From NCBI RefSeq assembly GCF_021083185.1, contig NZ_JAIGQB010000001.1, positions 372,001-436,000 of the forward strand: DNA of 64,000 bases, given 5' to 3'. Made by a program: the position numbers and the translations under genes. Positions 1-10,700 of this stretch are shown piece after piece (the first letter of the stretch is position 1; each line of letters begins with the position of its first letter). This stretch comes from Nocardioides furvisabuli. GTDB lineage: Bacteria; Actinomycetota; Actinomycetes; Propionibacteriales; Nocardioidaceae. The notes beneath the pieces are model-generated. The model was not told the DNA's origin. It searched no databases and saw only the letters and a program-made list of their open reading frames with translations.

Positions 1-495
1 TTCTACACGATGTACAAGCGCAAGCCCGTCGGTGACTACCACGTCGGTGTGTGCACCAACACACTGTGCGCGGTGATGGGCGGCGACTTGATCTTCGAGC
101 GGCTCAAGGACCACCTCGACGTCGGCAACGACGAGACGACCGAGGACGGGAAGATCACCCTCGAGCACGTCGAGTGCAACGCGGCGTGCGACTACGCCCC
201 GGTGATGATGGTCAACTGGGAGTTCATGGACAACCAGACCCCCGAGTCGGCCGTCCGGGTCGTGGACGACCTGCGCGCCGGCAAGGAGGTCCACTCGACC
301 CGCGGTCCGCGCCTGGGCACCTGGCGCGAGGCCGAGCGGGTGCTCGCCGGCTTCCCCGACGACCGCGCCGACGAGGGCCCCGCGGCCGGCGCGCCGTCGC
401 TCGTCGGCCTCAAGATCGCGCGCGAAAACGGTTGGACGGCCGGCACGGACACCTCCGACCAGGACGCCACGCCCACGAAGGGAGACGACCAGTGA
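1..495 (+). CDS. nuoE: NADH-quinone oxidoreductase subunit E (NuoE), 5' partial
   Basis: This is the C-terminal 164 residues of the 24-kDa-type peripheral subunit of respiratory complex I, which holds the [2Fe-2S] cluster N1a beside the NADH site. The reading frame is open from base 1, so the real start lies upstream; the first ATG inside the window (base 10) is internal. The thioredoxin-like ligand motifs are visible: CTNTLC (CX4C) and ECNAAC (CX3C) followed by DYAP. The stop overlaps the GTG start of nuoF. The last 50 or so residues after the ferredoxin fold form a charged, Ala/Gly-rich tail of a kind seen in actinobacteria. First of ten consecutive nuo genes. Confidence 0.95.
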   Translation, partial: FYTMYKRKPVGDYHVGVCTNTLCAVMGGDLIFERLKDHLDVGNDETTEDGKITLEHVECNAACDYAPVMMVNWEFMDNQTPESAVRVVDDLRAGKEVHSTRGPRLGTWREAERVLAGFPDDRADEGPAAGAPSLVGLKIARENGWTAGTDTSDQDATPTKGDDQ

Positions 496-1817
496 CCGAC
501 ACCCTCACCCCGGTCCTCACCGACAACTGGGACGCCAAGCGCGCCTGGACCCTGGCCTCCTACGAGGAGCGTGGCGGCTATGCCGCACTCGACAAGGCCT
601 TCGCCATGGCCCCCGACGACGTGATCAACGCCGTCAAGGAGTCCGGCCTGCGCGGCCGCGGCGGCGCGGGCTTCCCCACCGGCATGAAGTGGGGCTTCAT
701 CCCGCAGGACAACCCGAAGCCGAAGTACCTCGTCGTCAACGCCGACGAGTCCGAGCCGGGCACCTGCAAGGACACCCCGCTCATGCTGGCCAGCCCGCAC
801 ACCCTGGTCGAGGGCGTCATCCTCAGCTCGTACGCCATCCGCGCCAACACCGCCTTCATCTACGTCCGCGGCGAGATCATCCACGTCATCCGCCGCCTCC
901 AGCGCGCGGTGCAGGAGGCCTACCTCGCCGGCCACCTCGGCACGAACATCCACGGCTCGGGCTACGACCTGGACCTGATCGTCCACGCCGGCGCGGGCGC
1001 CTACATCTGCGGCGAGGAGACGGCGTTGCTCGAGGGCCTCGAGGGCCGTCGCGGCCAGCCTCGGCTGCGCCCGCCGTTCCCCGCCGTCGCCGGGCTCTAC
1101 GCCAGCCCGACGGTCATCAACAACGTCGAGTCGATCGCCTCGGTGCCGAGCATCATCAACCACGGTGCCGCCTGGTTCGCCGGCATGGGCACCGAGAAGT
1201 CCAACGGCTACGGCATCTTCAGCCTCTCGGGCCACGTCACCCGCCCCGGCCAGTACGAAGCCCCGCTCGGCATCACGCTGCGCGAGCTCATCGACCTCGC
1301 CGGCGGCATGCGCGAGGGCCACGAGCTGAAGTTCTGGACCCCCGGCGGCTCGAGCACCCCGCTGCTGACCCCCGAGCACCTCGACGTCCCCCTCGACTTC
1401 GAGTCGGTGGGAGCCGCAGGATCCATGCTCGGCACCCGGGCGCTGCAGCTCTTCGACGAGACCACCTGCGTGGTCCGCGCGGTGCTGCGCTGGACCGAGT
1501 TCTACAAGCACGAGTCCTGCGGCAAGTGCACGCCGTGCCGCGAGGGCACGTGGTGGCTGACCCAGACGCTGGCGAAGCTGGAGAAGGGGCAGGGCAGCGA
1601 GTCCGACCTCGACCTCCTGCTCGACCAGTGCGACAACATCCTGGGCCGCTCCTTCTGTGCCCTCGGTGACGGTGCCACCAGCCCGATCTCCAGCTCGATC
1701 CAGCACTTCCGCGACGAGTACCTCGCACACCTGACCCACGGCGGCTGTCCGTTCGACCCCGCCGCCTCCACCGCCTTCCCGTCCAGCACCAGCGCACCCG
1801 TGGGAGCCACTGCATGA
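492..1817 (+). CDS. nuoF: NADH-quinone oxidoreductase subunit F (NuoF)
   Basis: The 441-residue NADH- and FMN-binding subunit of complex I; it takes hydride from NADH and passes electrons to the Fe-S chain. The glycine-rich nucleotide motif [10 protein letters not shown] begins at about residue 55, and the FMN-region motif [11 protein letters not shown] follows. The [4Fe-4S] N3 ligands are C343, C346, C349 (CGKCTPC) and C389 (FCALGDG). The GTG at 492 was chosen because it overlaps the nuoE stop and gives the normal family length; the same frame is open further upstream, but only as out-of-frame reading through nuoE. The stop overlaps the nuoG ATG. Confidence 0.96.
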   Translation: MTDTLTPVLTDNWDAKRAWTLASYEERGGYAALDKAFAMAPDDVINAVKESGLRGRGGAGFPTGMKWGFIPQDNPKPKYLVVNADESEPGTCKDTPLMLASPHTLVEGVILSSYAIRANTAFIYVRGEIIHVIRRLQRAVQEAYLAGHLGTNIHGSGYDLDLIVHAGAGAYICGEETALLEGLEGRRGQPRLRPPFPAVAGLYASPTVINNVESIASVPSIINHGAAWFAGMGTEKSNGYGIFSLSGHVTRPGQYEAPLGITLRELIDLAGGMREGHELKFWTPGGSSTPLLTPEHLDVPLDFESVGAAGSMLGTRALQLFDETTCVVRAVLRWTEFYKHESCGKCTPCREGTWWLTQTLAKLEKGQGSESDLDLLLDQCDNILGRSFCALGDGATSPISSSIQHFRDEYLAHLTHGGCPFDPAASTAFPSSTSAPVGATA

Positions 1818-4222
1818 CCACCACTCCTGAGCGCACCGAGGTCGAGACGGTCACCCTGACCATCGACGGCGTCCAGGTCAGCGTCCCCAAGGACACGCTG
1901 GTCATCCGCGCCGCCGAGCAGGTCGGCGTACAGATCCCGCGCTTCTGCGACCACCCGCTGCTCGACCCGGTCGGCGCCTGCCGCCAGTGCCTGGTCGACA
2001 TCCCCGACGCAGGCAACGGCCGCGGCTTCCCCAAGCCCCAGGCCTCCTGCACGCTGCCGGTCGCCGAGGGCATGGTCGTCAACACCCAGGCGACCAGTGA
2101 GGTGGCCGACAAGGCCCAGCAGGGCGTGATGGAGTTCCTGCTGATCAACCACCCGCTCGACTGCCCGGTCTGCGACAAGGGCGGCGAGTGCCCCCTGCAG
2201 AACCAGGCGATGAGCAACGGGCGCGGTGAGAGCCGCTTCAACGAGTCCGGTGGCGTGAAGCGCACCTTCCCCAAGCCGATCAACATCTCCGCGCAGGTGC
2301 TGCTGGACCGCGAGCGCTGCGTGCTGTGCGCGCGCTGCACCCGCTTCTCCGAGCAGGTCGCCGGCGACCCGTTCATCGCCCTCGCCGAGCGCGGTGCGCT
2401 CCAGCAGGTAGCGATCTACGAGCGCGAGCCCTTCGAGAGCTACTTCTCCGGCAACACGATCCAGATCTGCCCGGTGGGCGCGCTCACCTCGGCCGACTAC
2501 CGGTTCCGCTCGCGGCCCTTCGACCTGGTCTCGACGCCGGGCGTGGCCGAGCACGACGCCTGCGGCGCCGCCATCCGCGTCGACCACCGTCGCGGCAAGG
2601 TGATGCGCCGTCTCGCCGGCAACGAGCCCGAGGTCAACGAGGAGTGGATCAGCGACAAGGACCGCTTCGCGTTCCGCTACACCCAGGTCGAGGACCGCAT
2701 CACCTACCCCCGGATCCGCGAGGACGGCGTGCTGCGCCCCGCCTCGTGGCCCGAGGCCTTCGCCGTCGCCGCCCGCGGGCTGCGTGACGCGGGGGCGGCC
2801 GCGGTCCTCACTGGCGGTCGGCTGACCGTCGAGGACGCCTACGCCTACGCCAAGTTCGCCCGCGTCGCGCTCGACACCAACGACGTCGACTTCCGCGCCC
2901 GCCCGCACAGCGCCGAGGAGGCGAGCTTCCTCGCCTCGCAGGTCGCGCTGTCCGGCGACGTGACCTACTCCGACCTCGAGGCGGCCCCGGTCGTGGTGCT
3001 GCTGGGCCTCGAGCCCGAGGACGAGGCGGCCACCATCTTCCTGCGGCTGCGCAAGGCGGCCCGCACGGGGCGTACGCAGGTCGTGTCCGTGGCGCCCTTC
3101 ACCTCGCGCGGCCTGCGCAAGATGAACGGTCGCCTCGTCGCGACCGCGCCGGGCGCCGAGGTCGAGGCCATCGGCTCGCTCCGGGACGCCGAGCACGGGG
3201 TCACCAAGGACGCCGTGATCCTCGTCGGCGAGCGCCTCGCGCAGACCCACGGGGCGCTGACCGCCGCGGTGGAGCTCGCCCGCAGCACCGGCGCCCGGCT
3301 CGCCTGGGTGCCGCGTCGCGCCGGTGACCGTGGTGCGGTCGAGGCCGGCGCGCTGCCCAACCTGCTGCCGGGCGGTCGCCCCGTCACCGAGGCCTCGGCC
3401 CGGGTCGACGTGGCCGCCGCGTGGGGCGTGGACTCGCTGCCCGCGCAGGTCGGTCGCGACGGCAACGCCATCGTCGCCGCGCTCGTCAAGGGCGACCTCG
3501 GCGGCCTCGTGGTCGCCGGTGTCGACCCCGACGACACCGCGGACCCCGCCGCCTTCCGCGCCGCCCTCGGCGCGGCCGGCTTCGTGGTCAGCCTCGAGCT
3601 GCGTGAGACCGACGTGACCCGTGCCGCCGACGTCGTGCTCCCGGTCGCGCCGGTCACCGACAAGTCCGGCACGTTCGTGACATGGGACGCCCGCACCCGC
3701 GACTTCGTCGCCGTCTTCAGCAACCCTGCGTCCCTGCCCGACCTGCGCGTGCTGTCGGGGATCGCCGACGAGCTCGGCCGCCCGCTCGGCTTCCGCACGG
3801 TGGAGCAGGTGCGCGCGGAGATGCAGGCCCTCGGCCCGTGGGACGGCGCCCGTCCGGCGCTCGACGCAGGCAAGGCGCCGAAGGCCCCGAAGGCGAAGGC
3901 CGGTGCGCTCGCCCTCGCGACCTGGAAGCAGCTGATCGACCTCGGCTCGATGCAGGACGGTGAAGCGCACCTGCGCGCCACCGCTCGCACACCCGTGGCG
4001 CGCCTGAGCCGGGCGACGTACGAGTCGGTGTTCGGCATGCTCGACGCCGGCCAGGACCCGGTCGCCACCATCTCCGGCGACCGCGGCAGCATCACGCTGC
4101 CGGTGGTGGTCGCCGACCTCCCCGACGACGTGGTCTGGGTCCCGGCCCGCTCCGTCGGCCGGGGTGTCCTCGCCGATCTCGCCTCGCCGGGCTCCTCGGT
4201 GATCGTGAAGGGAGCCAAGTGA
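1814..4222 (+). CDS. nuoG: NADH-quinone oxidoreductase subunit G (NuoG)
   Basis: The 802-residue large Fe-S subunit of the complex I peripheral arm. The N-terminal ferredoxin domain has the [2Fe-2S] ligands C45, C56 and C59 (CDHPLL, CRQC). Next come the His/Cys motif [14 protein letters not shown] and the CVLCARC cluster motif. The remainder is a molybdopterin-oxidoreductase-like fold of about 550 residues that has lost cofactor function in complex I. An ATGA overlap joins it to nuoF and a GTGA overlap joins it to nuoH, implying translational coupling. A Lys/Ala/Pro-rich linker is seen near residues 685-700. Confidence 0.96.
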   Translation: MTTTPERTEVETVTLTIDGVQVSVPKDTLVIRAAEQVGVQIPRFCDHPLLDPVGACRQCLVDIPDAGNGRGFPKPQASCTLPVAEGMVVNTQATSEVADKAQQGVMEFLLINHPLDCPVCDKGGECPLQNQAMSNGRGESRFNESGGVKRTFPKPINISAQVLLDRERCVLCARCTRFSEQVAGDPFIALAERGALQQVAIYEREPFESYFSGNTIQICPVGALTSADYRFRSRPFDLVSTPGVAEHDACGAAIRVDHRRGKVMRRLAGNEPEVNEEWISDKDRFAFRYTQVEDRITYPRIREDGVLRPASWPEAFAVAARGLRDAGAAAVLTGGRLTVEDAYAYAKFARVALDTNDVDFRARPHSAEEASFLASQVALSGDVTYSDLEAAPVVVLLGLEPEDEAATIFLRLRKAARTGRTQVVSVAPFTSRGLRKMNGRLVATAPGAEVEAIGSLRDAEHGVTKDAVILVGERLAQTHGALTAAVELARSTGARLAWVPRRAGDRGAVEAGALPNLLPGGRPVTEASARVDVAAAWGVDSLPAQVGRDGNAIVAALVKGDLGGLVVAGVDPDDTADPAAFRAALGAAGFVVSLELRETDVTRAADVVLPVAPVTDKSGTFVTWDARTRDFVAVFSNPASLPDLRVLSGIADELGRPLGFRTVEQVRAEMQALGPWDGARPALDAGKAPKAPKAKAGALALATWKQLIDLGSMQDGEAHLRATARTPVARLSRATYESVFGMLDAGQDPVATISGDRGSITLPVVVADLPDDVVWVPARSVGRGVLADLASPGSSVIVKGAK

Positions 4223-5559
4223 TGCCCATCCTGCCCCTGGCGGCCTCGCTGCCCGACGCGGACCTGGCCCAGTTCGGTCAGGACCCGTGGTGGGTGATCG
4301 TCCTCAAGGCGGTCTTCATCTTCCTGGTCCTGGTGCTGCTGACGCTCTTCAACATCTGGTTCGAGCGCCGCGTCGTGGCCCGCATGCAGCACCGCGTCGG
4401 CCCCAACGTGCACGGCCCCTTCGGCCTGCTCCAGTCGCTCGCCGACGGCGTGAAGCTGGCGCTGAAGGAGGACATCATCCCCAAGGCGGCCGACAAGGTC
4501 GTCTTCCTGCTCGCGCCGGTCATCGCCGTGGTGCCGGCCTTCGTGACCTGGTCGGTCATCCCGTTCGGCCCGGAGGTCAGCTTCTTCGGCGAGCGCACGC
4601 CGCTCCAGCTCACCGACATGCCCGTGGCCGTCCTGTTCGTCATGGCGATCGCCTCGATCGGCATCTACGGCATCGTGCTGGGTGGCTGGTCCTCGGGCTC
4701 GACCTACTCGCTCCTCGGCGGCCTGCGCTCGAGCGCGCAGATGATCTCCTACGAGGTCGCGATGGGCCTGGCGCTCGTGGCGGTCTTCCTCTACGCCGGG
4801 TCGATGTCGACCTCCGAGATCGTCGCCGCCCAGGACGACCTCTGGTTCGGCCTGATCCTGCTCCCGTCCTTCGTCATCTTCGTCATCTCGATGGTCGGCG
4901 AGACCAACCGCGCCCCCTTCGACCTCCCGGAGGCCGAGGGCGAGCTGGTCGGCGGGTTCCACACTGAGTACTCCAGCCTGAAGTTCGCGCTGTTCTTCCT
5001 GGCCGAGTACATCAACCTCGCGACCGTGTCGGCCATCGCCACCACGCTCTTCCTCGGCGGCTGGGCCGCGCCGTGGGGCGTCGAGCACGTCTGGGCCGGC
5101 GCCAACTCCGGCTACTGGCCGCTGCTGTGGTTCTTCGGCAAGGTCTTCCTCTTCATCTTCATGTTCGTCTGGCTGCGCGGCTCACTGCCCCGCATGCGCT
5201 ACGACCAGTTCATGGCGCTGGGCTGGAAGGTCCTGATCCCGGTCTCGCTGGCCTGGATCGTGGCCGTCGCCACCATCCGCGTCATCTCGCTCGAGGGCGA
5301 CGTCAACCGCACCTACCTCGTGGCCGCGATCGCGGTCCTGCTCGTGATCACCGTCGGCCTGATGTTCCTGGGCGACAGCGACGGCGAGGGCGAGGAGGCG
5401 CCGGTCGAGGCCGACCGCGAGCCCCACGACGCGTTCGCGGGCGGCTTCCCCGTCCCGCCGATGCCGCAGGGCGGTGCCGTACGCGGCGGCGCCGCGCCGC
5501 TGACGTTCGAGTCGGGCCGCACCACCGTCACCGCTGCAGCGGAGGAGAACCATGAGTGA
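4219..5559 (+). CDS. nuoH: NADH-quinone oxidoreductase subunit H (NuoH)
   Basis: A 446-residue integral membrane subunit at the junction of the quinone pocket and the proton-pumping arm. About eight hydrophobic segments are evident. Family motifs include [16 protein letters not shown] near the first cytoplasmic loop and [17 protein letters not shown], an acidic loop that lines the quinone site. The start is GTG at 4219, immediately followed by an ATG codon at 4222; either could be used. A hydrophilic C-terminal extension of about 65 residues (acidic, then Pro/Gly-rich) is absent from E. coli NuoH but seen in actinobacteria. It overlaps nuoI by 8 bp. Confidence 0.95.
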   Translation: MMPILPLAASLPDADLAQFGQDPWWVIVLKAVFIFLVLVLLTLFNIWFERRVVARMQHRVGPNVHGPFGLLQSLADGVKLALKEDIIPKAADKVVFLLAPVIAVVPAFVTWSVIPFGPEVSFFGERTPLQLTDMPVAVLFVMAIASIGIYGIVLGGWSSGSTYSLLGGLRSSAQMISYEVAMGLALVAVFLYAGSMSTSEIVAAQDDLWFGLILLPSFVIFVISMVGETNRAPFDLPEAEGELVGGFHTEYSSLKFALFFLAEYINLATVSAIATTLFLGGWAAPWGVEHVWAGANSGYWPLLWFFGKVFLFIFMFVWLRGSLPRMRYDQFMALGWKVLIPVSLAWIVAVATIRVISLEGDVNRTYLVAAIAVLLVITVGLMFLGDSDGEGEEAPVEADREPHDAFAGGFPVPPMPQGGAVRGGAAPLTFESGRTTVTAAAEENHE

Positions 5560-6094
5560 GTCCCAGGACCCCACGAGCCCGGAGGGTGCCAAGCAGCGCG
5601 TCTGGGACCCGATCGCGGGCTTCGGCGTCACCTTCCGCACGATGTTCAAGAAGGTCGTCACCGAGCAGTACCCGTTCGAGAAGCTCCCGACGGCGCCGCG
5701 CTTCCACGGTCGGCACCAGCTCAACCGCTGGCCCGACGGGCTGGAGAAGTGCATCGGCTGCGAGCTGTGCGCGTGGGCCTGCCCGGCGGACGCGATCTAC
5801 GTCGAGGGTGCCTCCAACACCGAGGACGAGCGCTTCAGCCCCGGCGAGCGCTACGGCCGCGTCTACCAGATCAACTACCTGCGCTGCATCCTGTGCGGGC
5901 TGTGCATCGAGGCGTGCCCGACCCGCGCGCTGACGATGACCAACGAGTACGAGCTGGCCGACGACAACCGCGCCGACCTGATCTACGAGAAGTCCGACCT
6001 GCTCGCCCCGCTGCTGCCCGGCATGGAGCAGCCGCCGCACCCGATGCGCCTGGGCGACGACGAGGGCGACTACTACAGGGGGACCACACGATGA
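5552..6094 (+). CDS. nuoI: NADH-quinone oxidoreductase subunit I (NuoI)
   Basis: A 180-residue 8Fe ferredoxin-like subunit that carries clusters N6a and N6b and relays electrons toward N2 and the quinone. Two CX2CX2CX3CP motifs are present: [12 protein letters not shown] and [12 protein letters not shown]. It has the family's usual length. The ATG lies inside the 3' end of nuoH, so translation is probably coupled; the stop forms an ATGA overlap with nuoJ. Confidence 0.96.
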   Translation: MSESQDPTSPEGAKQRVWDPIAGFGVTFRTMFKKVVTEQYPFEKLPTAPRFHGRHQLNRWPDGLEKCIGCELCAWACPADAIYVEGASNTEDERFSPGERYGRVYQINYLRCILCGLCIEACPTRALTMTNEYELADDNRADLIYEKSDLLAPLLPGMEQPPHPMRLGDDEGDYYRGTTR

Positions 6095-6936
6095 CGTTCT
6101 GGCTCCTCGCCCCGCTCATGGTGGCGGCGGCGCTCGGCATCCTGTTCGTCCGCAAGGCCGTGCACGCCGCGCTGCTGCTCGCGGTCGTGATGATCAGCCT
6201 GGCGGTCCTCTACGCCGTGCTGGACGCGCCGTTCCTCTTCGCGGTGCAGATCATCGTCTACACCGGCGCCATCCTCATGCTGTTCCTCTTCGTGATGATG
6301 CTGATCGGTGTCGACGCCTCCGACTCCACCGTCGAGACGATCCGCGGCCAGCGGGTCATGGCCGTCGTCCTGGGCCTGCTCTTCGGCATTGTCCTGGTCG
6401 TCGGGATCGGCCAGGTCACCTTCGGGACCGTGGTGGGCCTCGACGAGGCCAACGCCGGCGGCAACGTCCCGGCCATCGCCAACATCCTGTTCAGCAAGTA
6501 CGTCTTCGCCTTCGAGGCCACCAGCGCGCTGCTGATCACCGCCGCGCTCGGTGCGATGGTGCTCGCCCACCGCGAGCGTCTGACCCCGAAGCTCGGCCAG
6601 GCCGACCTCGCGGCACAGCGCATGCGTGACTACGCCGAGCACGGCAAGCACCTCGGCCCGCTGCCCTCGCCCGGTGTGTACGCCCGCCACAACGCCGTCG
6701 ACACCCCGGCCCTGCTGCCCGACGGCACCGCCGCCGAGTCGTCGGTGTCCCGGGTCCTGGTCGCCCGCGGCACCGTGCGCTCGGCCCCGGCGCTCGCCGA
6801 CGACATCGACGACGTACGCCGCCAGATCGGCGGCCTGGACGGGCACGGCGACCCGACCACGATGCCCGAGACCTCCGGCAAGGCCGGCGCGCCGGCGCAC
6901 ACCGAAGAGGACGTGCAGAAGGGCGAGGAGAAGTGA
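6091..6936 (+). CDS. nuoJ: NADH-quinone oxidoreductase subunit J (NuoJ)
   Basis: A 281-residue membrane subunit of complex I. The first 165 residues contain five hydrophobic helices, including the conserved third-helix region [17 protein letters not shown]. The start ATG at 6091 overlaps the nuoI stop; the same frame runs open further upstream but only as antiphase reading of nuoI. A soluble C-terminal tail of roughly 110 residues is unusually long compared with the E. coli protein (184 residues) and is rich in Pro, Ala and acidic residues, a trait shared with other actinobacterial NuoJ. Confidence 0.95.
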   Translation: MTFWLLAPLMVAAALGILFVRKAVHAALLLAVVMISLAVLYAVLDAPFLFAVQIIVYTGAILMLFLFVMMLIGVDASDSTVETIRGQRVMAVVLGLLFGIVLVVGIGQVTFGTVVGLDEANAGGNVPAIANILFSKYVFAFEATSALLITAALGAMVLAHRERLTPKLGQADLAAQRMRDYAEHGKHLGPLPSPGVYARHNAVDTPALLPDGTAAESSVSRVLVARGTVRSAPALADDIDDVRRQIGGLDGHGDPTTMPETSGKAGAPAHTEEDVQKGEEK

Positions 6937-7226
6937 CCCAGTACATCGTCTTGTCGGCGATCCTCTTCACCATCGGCTGCGTGGGTGTCCTCACCCGCCG
7001 CAACGCGATCGTGGTGTTCATGTGCGTGGAGCTGATGCTCAACGCCTGCAACCTCGCCTTCGTCGCCTTCGCCAAGCAGCACGGCAACCTCGACGGCCAG
7101 ATCACCGCCTTCTTCGTGATGGTGGTGGCGGCTGCCGAGGTCGTGATCGGCCTCGCGATCATCATGACCATCTTCCGCACGCGACGCTCGGCCTCGGTCG
7201 ACGACGCCAGCCTGCTGAAGTACTGA
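6933..7226 (+). CDS. nuoK: NADH-quinone oxidoreductase subunit K (NuoK)
   Basis: A 97-residue, three-helix membrane subunit of the antiporter-like arm (MrpC homologue). It has the expected length, the conserved Glu in the second helix ([11 protein letters not shown]) and a second Glu in the third ([11 protein letters not shown]). GTG start overlapping the nuoJ stop. Ten bases separate its stop from nuoL and contain a GGGAGAG ribosome binding site. Confidence 0.95.
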   Translation: MTQYIVLSAILFTIGCVGVLTRRNAIVVFMCVELMLNACNLAFVAFAKQHGNLDGQITAFFVMVVAAAEVVIGLAIIMTIFRTRRSASVDDASLLKY

Positions 7227-7236
7227 GGGAGAGCTC

Positions 7237-9216
7237 GTGAACCTGTTGTCCCAGTCGGTCCTTCGCGCGGCCGAAGGCACCGAGATCCCGGTGGTCGCAC
7301 CCGACGCCGGCGCCGGTGGTGTGTTCGACCTGCTGTGGCTGGTCATCGCGCTGCCGCTGCTCGGCGCGTTCCTGCTGCTCGGCGTGGCGCCCTTCCTCAA
7401 GGGCTCACCCAAGGCGGCACTCGACAAGCACGGCCACCTCCTCGGCACCGCCACCTCGGTGTCGTCCTTCGTGCTCAGCCTGGTGCTGTTCGTCTCGCTG
7501 CTCGGTCGCGGCGAGGAGGAGCGCCAGGTCGGCCAGCAGCTCTGGACGTGGTTCGAGACGGCGACGATCAGCGTCGGCATGGACCTGCTCTACGACCCGC
7601 TCGCCGCGCTGTTCCTGCTGCTGATCACCGGCGTCGGCTCGCTGATCCACGTCTACGCGATCGGCTACATGGAGCACGACCCGCGTCGCCGCCGGTTCTT
7701 CGGCTACCTCAACCTCTTCGTCGCGGCGATGCTCACGCTGATCCTCTCGGCGAACTTCGTCGGCCTGTTCCTGGGCTGGGAGGGCGTCGGCCTGGCGTCG
7801 TACCTGCTCATCGGCTTCTGGCAGCACAAGCCCTCGGCTGCCGCCGCGGCCAAGAAGGCCTTCGTCATCAACCGCGTCGGTGACATCGGCCTCTCGCTGG
7901 CGATCGCCCTCATGTTCGCCACCTTCGGCACCACCGACTTCGCGGCGGTCAGCGAGGTGGCCGGCGAGGCCGACCAGGGCACGCTCAACGCCCTTGGCCT
8001 GCTGCTCCTCCTCGGTGCCTGCGGCAAGTCCGCGCAGGTCCCGCTGCAGGCGTGGCTGCTCGACGCGATGGAGGGCCCGACCCCGGTCTCCGCCCTGATC
8101 CACGCGGCGACCATGGTCACCGCCGGTGTCTACCTCGTGGTCCGGTCCAACTTCATCTACGAGCTCACCCCGGTCGCCCAGACCGCGGTCGTCGTCGTCG
8201 CGACGGTCACGCTCCTGTGGGGTGCGATCCTCGGCTGCGCCAAGGACGACATCAAGAAGGCGCTCGCCGGCTCCACCATGAGCCAGATCGGCTACATGAT
8301 GCTGGCCGCAGGACTGGGCCCGGCCGGTTATCCCTACGCGATCTTCCACCTGCTCACCCACGGCTTCTTCAAGGCCAACATGTTCCTGGGAGCCGGCTCG
8401 GTGATGCACGGGATGAACGACGACGTCGACATGCGCCACTACGGCGCGCTGCGCAAGGCGATGCCGGTCACGTTCCTGACCTTCGCCATGGGCTACCTCG
8501 CGATCATCGGCTTCCCCGGCTTCTCGGGCTTCTGGTCCAAGGACCGGATCATCGAGACCGCGCTCGCCGAGAACCTGTTCGTCGGGCTCCTCGCCCTGCT
8601 CGGAGCCGGCATCACCGCGTTCTACATGACCCGCCTGATGCTGATGACGTTCTTCACCGAGAAGCGCTGGGCCCAGGACGTCCACCCGCACGAGTCGCCG
8701 AAGGTGATGACCTTCCCGCTCATCGTGCTGGCGGCGCTCTCGGTCCTGGGTGGCGTGCTGCTGCTCGGCGACTGGATCAAGACCTGGCTGGAGCCGGTCA
8801 CCGGGACCGTGGAGCACCACGAGCCGCCGCTGCCCGCCCTCGTGATCACGCTGATCATCACCGCGGTGGTCGCGATCGGCGTCGCTGCCGCCTGGTTCCT
8901 CGTCGGCCGACGCGAGATCCCGCGTGAGGCCCCGCAGGACGTGTCCTTCGCGACCCGTGCGGCCCGCGCCGACCTCTACGGCGACGCGATCAACGACGCC
9001 GTCGTGGTGCGTCCCGGTGCCTCGCTCGTCGGTGGACTGGCCACCTTCGACCGCGTCGGCGTCGACGGTGCCGTCGAGGGCGGGTCCGCTGCCGTCGGGG
9101 GGCTCAGCTCCACGCTGCGACGTGTCCAGAACGGCTTCGTCCGCTCCTACGCCCTGTCCCTCCTCGCCGGGGCCCTGCTGGTCGTCCTGGCCCTCCTGGC
9201 GGTGAACCTCGGATGA
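7237..9216 (+). CDS. nuoL: NADH-quinone oxidoreductase subunit L (NuoL)
   Basis: The 659-residue distal antiporter-like subunit, with about 16 helices and the long lateral helix near the C terminus. Conserved elements include [27 protein letters not shown], and the ion-path Lys/His region [19 protein letters not shown], followed by [15 protein letters not shown] start with the ribosome binding site GAGGGAGAG just upstream. It overlaps nuoM by four bases. The N-terminal 20 residues before the first helix are longer than in E. coli. Confidence 0.95.
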   Translation: MNLLSQSVLRAAEGTEIPVVAPDAGAGGVFDLLWLVIALPLLGAFLLLGVAPFLKGSPKAALDKHGHLLGTATSVSSFVLSLVLFVSLLGRGEEERQVGQQLWTWFETATISVGMDLLYDPLAALFLLLITGVGSLIHVYAIGYMEHDPRRRRFFGYLNLFVAAMLTLILSANFVGLFLGWEGVGLASYLLIGFWQHKPSAAAAAKKAFVINRVGDIGLSLAIALMFATFGTTDFAAVSEVAGEADQGTLNALGLLLLLGACGKSAQVPLQAWLLDAMEGPTPVSALIHAATMVTAGVYLVVRSNFIYELTPVAQTAVVVVATVTLLWGAILGCAKDDIKKALAGSTMSQIGYMMLAAGLGPAGYPYAIFHLLTHGFFKANMFLGAGSVMHGMNDDVDMRHYGALRKAMPVTFLTFAMGYLAIIGFPGFSGFWSKDRIIETALAENLFVGLLALLGAGITAFYMTRLMLMTFFTEKRWAQDVHPHESPKVMTFPLIVLAALSVLGGVLLLGDWIKTWLEPVTGTVEHHEPPLPALVITLIITAVVAIGVAAAWFLVGRREIPREAPQDVSFATRAARADLYGDAINDAVVVRPGASLVGGLATFDRVGVDGAVEGGSAAVGGLSSTLRRVQNGFVRSYALSLLAGALLVVLALLAVNLG

Positions 9217-10700
9217 TGCTCACTATCCTCATTCTGCTGCCGCTGGTCGGCGCGGTCGTCACGGCCTTCGTGCCCGGTGCGCTCGCCCGGCTGGTCGGCC
9301 TCGGCTTCGCGGCCGCGACCCTGCTTGCAGGCGTCGTCACCGCCACCCGCTACTCCGTGGGCGGCGGCATGCAGCTCACCGAGACCCACGTCTGGATCGA
9401 GTCCCTCGGGGTGCACTACGCCCTGGGCGTCGACGGCCTCGGCCTGCTGATGGTGCTGCTCACCGTCGTGCTGGTGCCGATCGTGCTCCTCGCCGGTTGG
9501 AAGGAGTCCGACGAGCCGGGCAACAGCGGGGCCAAGGCGTTCTTCGCCTGGACCCTCGCCCTCGAGGCGATGTCGCTGGCCGTCTTCACCGCCACCGACG
9601 TGCTGCTCTTCTACGTCGTCTTCGAGGCCACGCTCATCCCGGCCTACTTCCTCATCGGCGGGTTCGGTCGCGCCGGTCGAGGTCGTGCGGCGACCAAGTT
9701 CCTGATCTACCAGCTCGCGGGCGGACTGATCATGCTCGCCTCGGTGATCGGCCTCTACGTCGTCTCCGCCGACGCCGGCAACCCGAGCTTCCTCATCAGC
9801 GACCTCGCCGCGATCGACATCGACCCGATCACGCAGCGCTGGCTGTTCGCCGGCTTCTTCATCGCCTTCGCGATCAAGGCACCGATGTTCCCGGTGCACA
9901 CCTGGCTGGCCGACACGACCGAGAAGGCGACCACCGGCACCTCGGTGCTGCTGGTCTGCATCCTCGACAAGATCGGCACGTTCGGCATGCTGCGCTTCTG
10001 CCTCGGGCTGCTGCCCGACGCCTCGCAGTGGGCCACGCCGGTGGTCGTGGTGCTCGCGCTGGTCTCGATCATCTACGGCGCGCTCGTGGCGATCGGCCAG
10101 GACGACGTCCTGCGCCTGATCGGCCTCACGTCGCTGTCGCACTTCGGCTTCATCGTGCTGGGCATCTTCGTCTTCAGCTCGACCGGCAGCGCCGGGGCGA
10201 TTCTCTACATGGTCAACCACGGCATCGCGACCGCGCTGATGTTCCTGGTGGCCGGGTTCCTGATCCGGCGCACCGGCACGGCGTCGATCCGCGAGATGGG
10301 CGGCGTCGAGAAGGCCGCCCCGGTCCTCGCGGGCTTCTTCCTCGTCGGCGGCCTCGCCGCCGCCGGCCTGCCGGGGCTGTCGCCGTTCGTCTCCGAGATG
10401 ATGGTCATCATCGCCGCCTTCGACCACCACTGGCTGGTCGGCTCGGTCGCGGTGCTCGCCATCGTCCTGGCCGCGTTCTACGCGCTCTGGATGTACCAGC
10501 GCACGATGACCGGCCCCGGTCGCGAGGGCGCTGCCGTGGTGCCCGACCTCGACCGGCGTGAGGTCGGCATCCTCGCCCCGCTGCTGCTCGCGCTCGTGCT
10601 GTTCGGCTTCTACCCGATGCCGCTGCTCGACGTCATCAACCCGTTCGTCCAGGACTCGCTCGCGAGCGTGGGCATCGGCCAGGAGGGTGGTCCCCAGTGA
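9213..10700 (+). CDS. nuoM: NADH-quinone oxidoreductase subunit M (NuoM)
   Basis: A 495-residue Mrp-type antiporter-like membrane subunit of complex I. It shows the proton-path motif [18 protein letters not shown] and the fifth-helix Glu in [17 protein letters not shown]. Length and helix count (about 14) match the family. ATG start overlaps the nuoL stop, and its stop overlaps the nuoN GTG. Confidence 0.95.
   Translation: MMLTILILLPLVGAVVTAFVPGALARLVGLGFAAATLLAGVVTATRYSVGGGMQLTETHVWIESLGVHYALGVDGLGLLMVLLTVVLVPIVLLAGWKESDEPGNSGAKAFFAWTLALEAMSLAVFTATDVLLFYVVFEATLIPAYFLIGGFGRAGRGRAATKFLIYQLAGGLIMLASVIGLYVVSADAGNPSFLISDLAAIDIDPITQRWLFAGFFIAFAIKAPMFPVHTWLADTTEKATTGTSVLLVCILDKIGTFGMLRFCLGLLPDASQWATPVVVVLALVSIIYGALVAIGQDDVLRLIGLTSLSHFGFIVLGIFVFSSTGSAGAILYMVNHGIATALMFLVAGFLIRRTGTASIREMGGVEKAAPVLAGFFLVGGLAAAGLPGLSPFVSEMMVIIAAFDHHWLVGSVAVLAIVLAAFYALWMYQRTMTGPGREGAAVVPDLDRREVGILAPLLLALVLFGFYPMPLLDVINPFVQDSLASVGIGQEGGPQ

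Noticed and set aside
192..1739. 515-codon open frame antisense to nuoE/nuoF
   Set aside because: Arg/Ala/Glu/Asp-rich composition with no motif; a shadow frame caused by high GC. Similar long antisense frames at 1502-3970, 2965-5088 and 46092-49913 (beyond the real OYE gene) were dismissed for the same reason.
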